From an uncultured Mycoplasma sp. (GTDB lineage Bacteria > Bacillota_I > Bacilli_A > Mycoplasmatales > Metamycoplasmataceae), in assembly GCA_947039505.1 (NCBI GenBank), contig CAMQYZ010000005.1, positions 1 through 41,546 of the forward strand: a stretch of DNA of 41,546 bases, given 5' to 3'. The stretch's first letter is position 1. Every line of letters begins with the position of its first letter. The notes under the pieces were generated by a model. It was not told where the DNA came from and did not search any database. It was given only the letters and a program-made list of their open reading frames with translations. The position numbers and the translations under genes were made by a program. Of the stretch, positions 31,590 to 41,134 are shown one piece after another.

Positions 31590-33112
31590 TGCATGTTTTG
31601 TTAAATGTTTTTTTCATTATTTTTTCCCTAGGCTTACTAGCATTAATCTCCATCATAATTGCCATATTTTTTATTCAAAAAAAAGATGTCATTAAATCTA
31701 GTAATGGAATTTTTCTTATAGATGTAGATTTGAAAAATAATAGATTAAGAAAATCAAATATTATTGAAATTATTGATAAAAAAGTTAGTAAAAATTATAA
31801 TCATGATTTTTTTGATGATGGTTGAATGGACATTAGTCAGTTTTTATCAAATTTATCAGATGAAAATAAAGAAATTTTTTTAAATGCTTTAGATGCTATT
31901 AAAGTCAATAAAAAATACATAAAATTTACTGTTAAAAATAAAACAACCAAAGACCCTGATTATTATATTGAATGAATTGTAGAGTTTTTTCAAACAAGAG
32001 AATCTATTAATGCCACGATTAAATGAAGTTATGTCAAAGAAATTCCTGAAGGATTGAGAATAATTACTAAAGAAGAGTTATTTAAGAATACTAAAAAATA
32101 TAAATCTTTTATTGCATTTAATTTAAGAGCAAAAGATCAAAAAACATTTAAAGATTTTATAATAATTTTATTTGAAAGTTTCAAAGTTAAAAATTTGGAT
32201 TTTTTCATTTCTAAAAACATTGTTATTTTAATTTTGTATGGTGATACATCTGAAGAGACACAAGAAAAAATTAACAAAATAATGAAAAAATATGAAAAAA
32301 TTAAAGTACCTAACAATTTAATTTCTTATTGTAATGCTATTGGTGTTGTGGAAAGTAAGAATTTATTTGATACAAAAGACTTATTGAAAATAATTAACAG
32401 AATTTACTTTTCAATAATAAAATCAACACAATTGAAGAAAACATTTTATTTTAATGCAAAAAACATATTTTTTAATGAATTTGAAGAATTCAAAGAAAAT
32501 TACTTATTATTGAACAATATTATTAAAAATAAAATAATTAGGTTCTCTAAAAGGTCTATCATGGATTATAAAAATAATACCACTATAGCCACATATATAA
32601 AACCAGAACCAGAATATCCTGAAAATTTTTGAATAAACATGATTATTGAAAATAATAATATTTTGCCAAATATTGAAGATGAATATTTCAGCAATGCACT
32701 ATCTTCTTTTAAATCTATGGACCAATATTTAATAGATGTAAATGATTATGTTATTTTGCAAAATATCGATAAACTACAGCAATTATCAGGAATGATTTTT
32801 GTAATTAAATTCCTTGAATCAACTGATGTTCCAAATTTTGAACTAATCACTTCTACATTAAAATCAAAAGGTATTAAATTTGGTGTTAGAATAGACGAAA
32901 TTGGACCTTCAACAATAACATTGATAGAATCAATAATGCCACATGCGATAATCATCTCGGAATCTTTAATTGATTCAACAGATTTAAGGAAATTTTTAAA
33001 ATTAAAGCAATTAATTTTGTTGTGTAATAAAAATCCTGCAACTCTTATTTTTGAAAATCCTTCACAACTAGAATTAATTAATAATAAAATAAATTATTTT
33101 TATGAAAAATAA
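31589..33112 (+). CDS. Membrane-anchored protein with degenerate GGDEF/EAL-like region
   Basis: About 507 residues. One N-terminal span (LLNVFFIIFSLGLLALISII) is followed by a cytosolic part. Residues about 155-290 look like a diverged GGDEF domain: FIAFNLRAKDQKTFKDFIII, the short strand-turn VILILYGDTSE where GG(D/E)EF would be, then AIGVVESKNLFDTKDLLKII. Residues about 350-505 resemble a shortened EAL domain: LKSKGIKFGVRIDEIGPST, LIESIMPHAIIISESLI. Neither the GGDEF signature nor the metal-binding Glu and Asp residues of EAL are kept, so c-di-GMP turnover is unlikely. A similar protein beside mycoplasma helicase genes may be the MHO_4530-type family; that is from memory. It is coupled to pcrA (TAATG) with GAAAGGAT upstream. 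Confidence 0.65.
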
Positions 33113-33127
33113 TTTATGTTAAATTAT
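33109..33127. terminator. AT-only hairpin between convergent genes
   Basis: ATAATTT (33109-33115) pairs with AAATTAT (33121-33127) over 5 nt. On the minus strand it is followed by TTTTC. It spans both stop codons. The stem has no G-C pairs, so it is weak. Confidence 0.3.
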
Positions 33128-34750
33128 ATGTTTCAAGTCTTTTTTAATGATTGAAGTTAAATGTTTGACAAAACTATTTTTTGAAATGTAATCTCTACTT
33201 CATATTTTACTATTGACATCTTCTAGTCTTGTGAAAATAACTATTTTTCTATTTAAATAATTAAACTTCACAAGAAGCTCAATACCATTTTTAAGTAATA
33301 TATTTGCGATTAAGTTTTCATTTAAAACAGTTGAGTGTTCAAATATGACAATATTTTCTACTGGAAACTTTGTATTTAATAGTGAGTTATTTATATTGTT
33401 TAAAAAGCTGTACAATCTAGTTAAATCAAAATTAAGTATGATGATATGAGTTTTATAAGAACCATACATTTTAGTTAGTATATTTCTTAAGGCCGGAATC
33501 GTTAAGCGTTGAGTTTTGTAGTAATTAATCATTTCTAAAAATTTGACTATTAAATGATAAAAACCAAATTCAATAATAGTATTTTCTCCGAAGATAAACT
33601 CAGAATTTTGATTTCAATAAAACAATAAAAATTTATCATCGGAAGCTTTAACATCTTCAGAAACTGATAGTTCTAAATTATATTTTTTAATTAAATTTTT
33701 AATACTTTGAATTGGAGGTATGTCTGTTCCAATATATGAGTTAGGTAGTTTTTTGGTAGAAATATTAACTTCAATTAAAAAAAAGTTCAAGAACATTAAT
33801 GTTATTTCATTTGCGTCTAAGTAAAACACTTGTCTACCATTAAAAACAAAAAGATTTAATTCTGTTCCATTTTTTGATGGACAAATAAGCATATCGCATT
33901 TATTTTCTTTAGAGAAAAAAATATCACGTTTGTAAAAAGAAGTGAAAGATCTTTCATTTCTATTTTTACTTTGATGTACATTTCCTTTGTTTATATTATT
34001 GTTGATAATATAATTAAAATCCATGTTGCCCAATATTTTTTGCAAAATATTGGTTACACCATTATTGTAGTTAGAAATGGCGATTTTTATTTTCTTTTGG
34101 TCACCTTTTCTGTTGGATAAAGATAATAATTTTTGAGTGTAATCATTAATAACTCTATTATTTGATAAAAAATCAACTTTTGAAGATTGTGAATTAATTG
34201 AAAATATATCATGTTTGGACATTTCGTTTTTCATTTCCTGAAAAAATTCTTCACTAAAATAATTTCCTTTATGGTCAATAAAAAAAACATTGAAAATATT
34301 ATTGTTATAAATTGATCTTTCAATATATATTCCTGCACTTATTTTTAATCTTCCAATAGTTCTACAAATAAACTTGATATCATAACCAGCATAAGATTTA
34401 AATGCAGTAATTACTAATTTTTGTGCATAAAAAACATCTGAAATATTTTTTAAAAAAGGTTTTATTTCAGGAGAACCGTCACTACAAACTAAAATATCGA
34501 TAAAGTCTTTTGTATCATTCATCTTTTTCAAAATTTCACCAAAAGAATAAGCTATTGAATTTATGACTAATTTATTTAATTTTCCATAACCAATACCCAA
34601 TCTAGCAATGATTTTTTTAGAATCAAAAAATAAGTTAGAGAAAAATGGGTTATCAGTACTTATATTATTTAGTTTAGAAAGTTTCTTTAAAGTATCTTTA
34701 TCTTCAGCAAATGAAAGTTTTCATTTGTTAATTATTTCATCATTTTCCAT
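33119..34750 (-). CDS. Phosphoglucomutase/phosphomannomutase-like protein without catalytic motifs
   Basis: About 543 residues, close to the length of bacterial alpha-phosphohexomutases. The start resembles the family: WKLSFAEDKDTLKKL, then FFDSKKIIARLGIGYGKLN, where enzymes have FGTAGLRxxMGxGxxRLN. ILVCSDGSPEIKPFLKN corresponds to the DxRxxS region. At the active-site loop (TASHNPK) it reads IERSIYNN: Ser146 remains but His, Asn and Pro are lost. At the metal loop (DPDADR) it reads CPSKNG (290-295). The sugar-binding GEES also seems absent. A pseudoenzyme is most likely. It is divergent from lepA with a possible leaderless start. Two TGA codons downstream are Trp. Confidence 0.72.
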
Positions 34751-34760
34751 ATATTAAATA

Positions 34761-34769
34761 ATTTTATCA
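34761..34769 (-). promoter_or_regulatory. Extended -10 box of the phosphohexomutase-like gene
   Basis: The minus strand reads TGATAAAAT, identical to the dnaX box, 10 nt before the ATG (34748-34750) with no ribosome binding site. Confidence 0.5.
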
Positions 34770-34810
34770 ATTAAAACACTAAAAACCACAATCATTTACT
34801 TTTAATTGTT

Positions 34811-34816
34811 TATAAT
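34811..34816 (+). promoter_or_regulatory. -10 box of lepA; predicted leaderless start
   Basis: TATAAT ends 7 nt before the lepA ATG. The sequence between box and start (TCATATT) also directly precedes the apt ATG (17641-17647). Confidence 0.55.
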
Positions 34817-34823
34817 TCATATT

Positions 34824-36614
34824 ATGGATAAATCAAAGATAAGAAACTTTTCAATTATAGCTCACATAGACCACGGTAAAAGCACACTGGCTGATAGAAT
34901 ATTGGAATATACAAAAACTGTAGATTCACGTTCTTTAAAAGCTCAACATCTTGACACTATGGATTTAGAAAAAGAAAGAGGAATTACAATAAAGCTGAAT
35001 GCAGTTCAAATAAACTATAAAGATTATTTATTTCACCTTATAGATACTCCTGGACATGTTGATTTTACTTATGAGGTTTCTAGATCTTTAGCGGCAACTG
35101 AAGGAGCTTTATTGTTGGTAGATGCTACGCAAGGGATCGAAGCTCAAACATTAGCCAATGTATATTTAGCAATTGATAATGAATTAGAAATAATTCCAAT
35201 TATTAACAAAATAGATTTACCTTCTTCAGATCCAGATAAAATTAAAAGTGAAATAGAAAATGTTATCGGAATTCCGGCTTCAGATGCTGTTTTGATATCT
35301 GCAAAAACTGGTCAAAATATTGAAGGAGTTTTTGAAGCGATTATTAAACATATTCCAGCTCCCAAAAATTGCGATGATTCTTTACCTTTGAAAGCTTTGG
35401 TTTTTGATTCTTACTTTGATTCTTTTAGAGGTGTGATTCTTTTGGCAAGAATATTTGATGGAGAAATTAAAGTTGGTGATGAATTTTTCTTTAAGTCAAA
35501 TAATAAAAAATTTACAGTAACTGAACTTGGTGTTAAAAAACCACAAGAAATAAAAACTAGTAAATTAACTTCGGGGGAAGTGGGTTGAATTGCCGCATCT
35601 ATAAGAGAAGCGAAAGATGTAGCGGTTGGAGATACAATAACTTTAGTGAATAATCCTACAGCTGAATCTTTAGAAGGTTATAAGAAAATGAATCCTGTTG
35701 TTTATACTGGATTTTACCCAATTGATGGAAAAGATTATGATTTGTTAAAAGAATCTTTGGGGAAAATTTCACTTTCTGATTCCTCTATAACATATGAACC
35801 TGAAACTTCAAAAGCCTTAGGGTTTGGTTTTAGAATTGGTTTTTTAGGATTACTTCATATGGAGATTTTGCAGGAAAGATTAGAAAGAGAATTTGGTATA
35901 GAAATAATAGCAACGGCCCCTTCTGTTGAATTTAAAGTTTATAAAACAGATAAAACCATGCAAGTAATTGCCAATCCTTCAGAATTCCCTGATAAAGTAA
36001 ATATTAGTAAAATAGAAGAACCGTACATTAAAGCTACCATTATTGTTAATGACGAATTTATTGGTGTTATTATGGATTTGTGTCAAATTAAAAGAGGTAA
36101 ATATATTGATTTAGAATATATTGATGGAACTAGGAGAAAATTAATTTATGAACTACCTCTTGTAGAAATAATTTTTGATTTTTTTGATAAAATGAAATCT
36201 GCTTCCAAAGGTTATGCTTCTTTTGATTATGAATTAATTGATTATAGACAATCAGATTTAGTGAAAGTTGATATTCTATTAAATGGAGAAAAAGTAGATG
36301 CACTAAGCGCCATTATTCATAGAGATTTTCTTGAATTCAAAGCTAGAGATTTAACAAAAAAACTAAAAGAAGTAATTCCGCGTCAAAACTTTGAAGTGCC
36401 CATTCAAGCATTTGCTGGAGGAAAAATTATATCTCGTGAAACTGTAAAAGCGTATCGTAAAGACGTTACTGCTAAATTATATGGTGGTGATGTAACTCGT
36501 AGACAAAAACTTCTTAAAAAACAAAAAGCTGGAAAGAAACGTGCCAAAGCTTTTGGAAAAGTGGAAGTTCCTCAAGAAGCTTTTTTAGCTATTTTGAAAA
36601 CTAACAATTCTTAA
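34824..36614 (+). CDS. lepA: Elongation factor 4 (LepA)
   Basis: Translational GTPase of 596 residues acting on the ribosome. G1 [14 protein letters not shown]2 [10 protein letters not shown]3 DTPGHVDF, G4 NKIDLP and G5 SAKTG are all intact. Domain II and the EF-G-like domains follow ([20 protein letters not shown]). The LepA-specific C-terminus reads [18 protein letters not shown] then [18 protein letters not shown] chose the ATG at 34824 ([14 protein letters not shown]) over earlier in-frame starts, because the -10 box overlaps these. One TGA is Trp (35585-35587). Confidence 0.98.
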
Positions 36615-36652
36615 TTTTATTGAATGATAATAAATATCAAAATATTTTAATG

Positions 36653-36658
36653 TATAAT
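36653..36658 (+). promoter_or_regulatory. -10 box of the small membrane protein gene
   Basis: TATAAT 35 nt before the ATG at 36694. The leader contains a GATGAGAG stretch as a weak ribosome binding site, plus an out-of-frame ATGATG. Confidence 0.4.
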
Positions 36659-36693
36659 TATTAACAAGAAAAAAATGATGAGAGTAAGTAAAA

Positions 36694-37299
36694 ATGTTTA
36701 ATAAAAAAAATGTTATCCAACATTCCTTAATGGTGTCGTCAACTTTATCTATTGGGGTGGGATCAATTGTTTTGGGAACAAGTTTTGATGCTTGAGAACA
36801 AGCGGATATTTTAAAAAAATTATCTAAATATGAAAATTTAAAAATTCAAATTAGTGAATTGAAAATTTTGACTAGCAAAGATTTAAATTTAAATGATCCT
36901 TTAGAGAATGATGCAAATAATTTTGTAAATTTATTAAATGTTATTTTTAGTGGAGATAAAATAATTGACGGACCAATGTGAATTGATTGAAATTACAAAC
37001 TTTCAAAATTCATGTCACTAAGTTATAATAGAGAAAAATATCAAAATATGCAATTTTCAAATTGTTTTGATACATTATTAACAAAACCAGAAGTATCTAA
37101 TGAAATCAAGGCAAGTGCTAAATCAATTGAACCAATCAAACCTTTATTTAATAAATTCAGACTTATTAGGGAAAGTTCAATAGGAGCAATAATGGGTATT
37201 TCATTTATTTCTATTTCTGCTATTCCGTTAACTATTTTATTTGCTCTTGGAATAAAAAACAAATGCTTTTCTCATGAAAAAAAGACTACTTTAGAGTAA
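36694..37299 (+). CDS. Hypothetical protein with N- and C-terminal membrane spans
   Basis: About 201 residues, no family recognised. A hydrophobic stretch near 12-32 (MVSSTLSIGVGSIVLG) could be a signal anchor. A polar Asn/Leu/Lys-rich middle of about 130 residues follows, then a C-terminal span (SIGAIMGISFISISAIPLTI) and a short basic tail. Both termini would be cytosolic and the middle outside, or the N-terminal part may be cleaved. The ATG sits in frame with three TGA-coded Trp; without code 4 only the last half would be seen. It converges with the exonuclease gene, 5 bp apart. Confidence 0.7.
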
Positions 37300-37319
37300 A
37301 AAAATTAGAATATTTTTTT
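37298..37319. terminator. Bidirectional A/T hairpin between convergent genes
   Basis: AAAAAAAT (37298-37305) pairs with ATTTTTTT (37312-37319) around a 6-nt loop. It covers the end of the plus-strand stop codon and the minus-strand stop. Each strand ends in a T run. The stem is A-T only. Confidence 0.4.
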
Positions 37320-38180
37320 GTGCAATATCTTCTTGATTGTCATTAGTTCATATTTTGTCAAAAGTTCATCCACTTTAGGATTGGATAAATCAGTAATTTT
37401 AAAATCTTCTAATTGAATTTTTATATCTAAAAATAGTTCTAATTTAGCTAATTCTTTACACATAAATGCTATTTCTTTTGATTCAATAAATTTATTCTGC
37501 TGATTTTTTGTTAATTTATCTAAATTATTATAAATATTTTCTAATGTTTGATATTTATTTAAGAGGTCTATGGCTCCTTTTGGACCTATTCCTTTAATTC
37601 CGGGTAGATTATCTGATGAATCGCCCGAAATACCTTTAAAATCTGGTATTTGATAATGTTCAAATCCATAATGATGTTTAAAGTTGTTAATATCTTTTAC
37701 AACAAATTTTTTAGACTTAAAATCCTTTACAATAACACCTACATTATTATCAATTAATTGTAGTAAGTCTTGATCATCCGATCAAACTAAAATAATGTTG
37801 TTATCTGAAAATTTGGTTGTCATACTTGCAATTAAATCATCTCCTTCATATCCTTCCATATCCATATGGAAAATATTCATTGCATTTAATATGTCTATGA
37901 TAACTTTTTTTTGTTCAAATATTTCTATTGGAGCCTTGCTTCTCCCTGCTTTGTATTCACCATATACATCATGTCTTTTTGTTTTTTTTCCTGCATCAAA
38001 AGCAATAAAGCAATGAGTAGGACTATAAGTGTTAATTACTTTTATCAAAGATAATATGAAAGTATTTATGGCATTAGTTTCTATACCTTGCTTTGTTAAA
38101 AAATTAGAAGAATGTTGTGTTGCAAAAAAACTTTTGAATAACAACAAGTTACCATCTACCAATAATATTTTATTTTTCAT
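37305..38180 (-). CDS. 5'-3' exonuclease (stand-alone PolA N-terminal domain)
   Basis: About 291 residues, matching only the exonuclease domain of DNA polymerase I; there is no polymerase part. Acidic metal-binding motifs are present: LLVDGNLLLFKSFF, FIAFDAGKKTKRHDVYGEYK, MEGYEGDDLIAS, SDDQDLLQLID and GISGDSSDNLPGIKGIGPKG (also the helix-hairpin-helix). It should remove RNA primers and flaps. The ATG lies inside the 3' end of dnaE (11-nt overlap) with AAAGGTGA just upstream, so it is coupled to dnaE. One TGA near residue 133 is Trp. Confidence 0.95.
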
Positions 38181-41067
38181 TCATCACCTTTCAATCAGAT
38201 AATTTAAAATTGATTCTTGAAGAACTTTTAGTTTTTATTATTTTGCATTCAATTAATGATAACAATTTTATTTCCTTGAATTTATTTCAATTTGGTTCGA
38301 AAATAAATATTTCTTCAGCACCACTGCTGTCGCTCAAAGTAGTTATTCCAAATTTTTTGTTAGTTGTTTTGGAAGTTTTTTCGATTATATTTTCAACAAG
38401 TAAAACAATCTTATATTCTATATTTGTAGAAAGATTTTTTAATAAATATTTTGTTTCATAATTAATTGTAGGTAATGAATTATATTTAGAACCTAAATAC
38501 TGTTGCTCATAATTCATTTCTTCACTGATTATTTTGTCTTCAATAATTAAATCTTGCTCTATAGCTAAATCATAGTCTAAAATAATTTTTTCATCCTTTA
38601 AAACAATTATGCAATTAGCATAATTTTTTGCTTTCATTAAATTCATGTTTAAGGTGGCCATATTGCCAAAATCTCTTAAGGAGTTTGATCTAATTAAAAT
38701 ATCAATAATTGAATCGCCGAGTTTTATTTTTTTAGCTCTTGCAATAAAATTATAAAAACTAGTAAAAGGTCCTCACTCATTTTTTTCTAATTCAATTTTT
38801 TCACTAGCAACTTTTCCTAATCCTTTTACAATAATTAATGGGAGATAAATTTTATTGTTTTTATTGTAAACATTTAATTTTGAATTATTTATATGTGGAC
38901 TTACAATTTGAAATCCCATAGACCTAGCTTCAGTGACATATTTATTTATTGTATCTAATCCAGGTAATGAAGAAATAATAGCTGTATAAAATTCTATAGG
39001 ATATCACGCCTTTAAGTAAGCCATTTTATAGGACAACATTGCATAAGCAACAGCGTGTGATTTATTAAAACCATATTCTGCAAATTTTTCAATTTCAAAA
39101 TATATTTTTTCTATTAATTGTAGTGATCATCCTTTTTCTAGTGCTCCATTAATAAATACACTTTTTAATTTATGAATTTCACCTTTATCTTTTTTACTTA
39201 TAGCTCTTCGTAAAATATCTGCTTTTCCAAATGTCATTCCAGCGAATTTTTGTGCAATTTGCATTATTTGTTCTTGATAAATAATTATTCCGTATGTGGG
39301 TTCTACAATGTCATCATATTCTTTACAAAGTTTCACGATTTCTATTTCTTTGTGTTTAACTTTTATATATTCGGAAATATTGGACATTGGACCCGGTCTA
39401 AATAAAGATATAATTGCCACTAAATCATTAAAATTATTAACATTTACTTTTCTCAATGTATTCATCATTCCAGGAGATTCTAATTGAAATATCCCGACAG
39501 TATTACCGCTTGTTAATAATTGATTTGTTTTATTGTCATCTAAAGGAATATTTTTAAATATAATTTTGCTATTCATCTTTAATTCAATCTCTTCAATTAT
39601 ACTTTTAATTATTGAAAGTGTTTTAAGACCCAACAAATCTATTTTAAGCATTCCTCAAAATTCTAAATTTTCCATTGAAAATTGAGAAATTAAATTTTCT
39701 TCTTCATATATAACCGGGATTTTGTTTACTAATGGATTTTGAGAAATTATTATCCCTGCAGCATGTGTTCCTCTTTGCCTAGGTAAGTCTTCAATTTTTA
39801 GAGCATAATTATAAGCTTTTATATAAATTTCTTTTTCATTAATTTTAGCTCTAAAAGAAGAAGATTTGTCATAAGCTTCTTTCAATTTTAAATCTGAAGG
39901 TATTGTTTTTGATATGATATTTACTTCTGAGTTGGGGATTTCGAGAACCCTAGCAACATCTCGAAAAGCACTTTTTGACGTCATTCTTTGAAAAGTTATT
40001 ATTTGTGAAACCATATCATTTCCATATTTATTTTGTATATAGTTTATTAAATTAGTTCTTTTGTCATCTTGAACATCAATATCAATATCAGGCATAGATA
40101 TTCTTTCTGGATTTAAAAATCTTTCAAAAAGTAATCCATACTCTATGGGATTTACTTCTGTAATTCCAAGTAAAAAGCAAATAAAAGAACCAGCAGAAGA
40201 ACCTCTTCCAGGACCGAAACTAATTTGATTTTCTTTTCCTCATTTCATAAAATCCCATATTATTAAGAAATAATCAGCTATATTCAATTTTTCAATAATA
40301 GACAATTCATATTTAATTCTATTTTTTACAATCTCAATATTGTTGAGTAATTCAAATTTTTCCTTAAAAAATTTTTTTACAAGTAATTTCAAATATTCCA
40401 AAGAATTTTTATTTATATCAAATTTTGGGAAAAGAGAAATAACTTCAGGAAAATCAATATTACATTGTTCAGCGATTCAATTCGTTTTTTTGATTATTGT
40501 TTCATCAATATTACTTTCATTAATAAAACCAGGATAATTAAAAAGTAGTTTTTTTTGATTTTTTATAGAATAAAGAATAGATAAAGTTGTATTATCGTTT
40601 CTTTCAATTATTCTATTTTCTCTAATGATAATATTATTATCATTTTTGATATTATCACTTTGAAAGTAAAAATTATCATATTCTAAAATAGCATTATTTT
40701 TTTTAACATATCCATATTCTGGATGATCAACGATGAATAAATTACTATGATTAATATCTTCTAAGAAAATTTCTCTTCTTGATTTCAATAATGTTAATCT
40801 ATTTAATTCTTGAAATCCTAAATAATTTTTAGCAAGTAAAATTAATCTAAAATTTTGAACATCTAAATCCACTCCCGCTATGGGCTTAATATTGTTTTTT
40901 TTACACAAAGCTATAAATTTATCAACTCCATACATATTGTTGTGATCAGTTATGGAAAGTGTAGATATATTATTTTCAATAGCAAAAGAAATATAAGAAT
41001 CTATTGTTACACTAGATTCTAATAAACTGTATTCACTATTAAAATGTAAGTTAATAAATTTGGACAT
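38170..41067 (-). CDS. dnaE: DNA polymerase III alpha subunit DnaE
   Basis: Second replicative polymerase, about 965 residues. N-terminal PHP domain: [15 protein letters not shown] and [15 protein letters not shown], then [11 protein letters not shown]. Its ligands are partly lost (HxH is H-F-N, Glu is Asp). Polymerase motifs: [13 protein letters not shown] with the catalytic Asp pair, [48 protein letters not shown] and [21 protein letters not shown] shortened C-terminal OB/tau region follows. No proofreading exonuclease is present. It starts with ATG 41067 on the minus strand, 6 nt after a TATAAT box and without ribosome binding site. Several TGA codons are Trp. Confidence 0.97.
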
Positions 41068-41073
41068 ATAAAG

Positions 41074-41079
41074 ATTATA
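41074..41079 (-). promoter_or_regulatory. -10 box of dnaE; predicted leaderless start
   Basis: The minus strand reads TATAAT, ending 6 nt before the dnaE ATG (41065-41067). Confidence 0.55.
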
Positions 41080-41134
41080 CTTTATATAAATACAATTAAA
41101 AACCTCAATTTTATTTCATTAACACATTATTTTA

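Noticed and set aside
33200-34600. Two separate minus-strand genes
   Set aside because: They are in the same frame with only TGA between them and together give one full-length phosphohexomutase-like protein.
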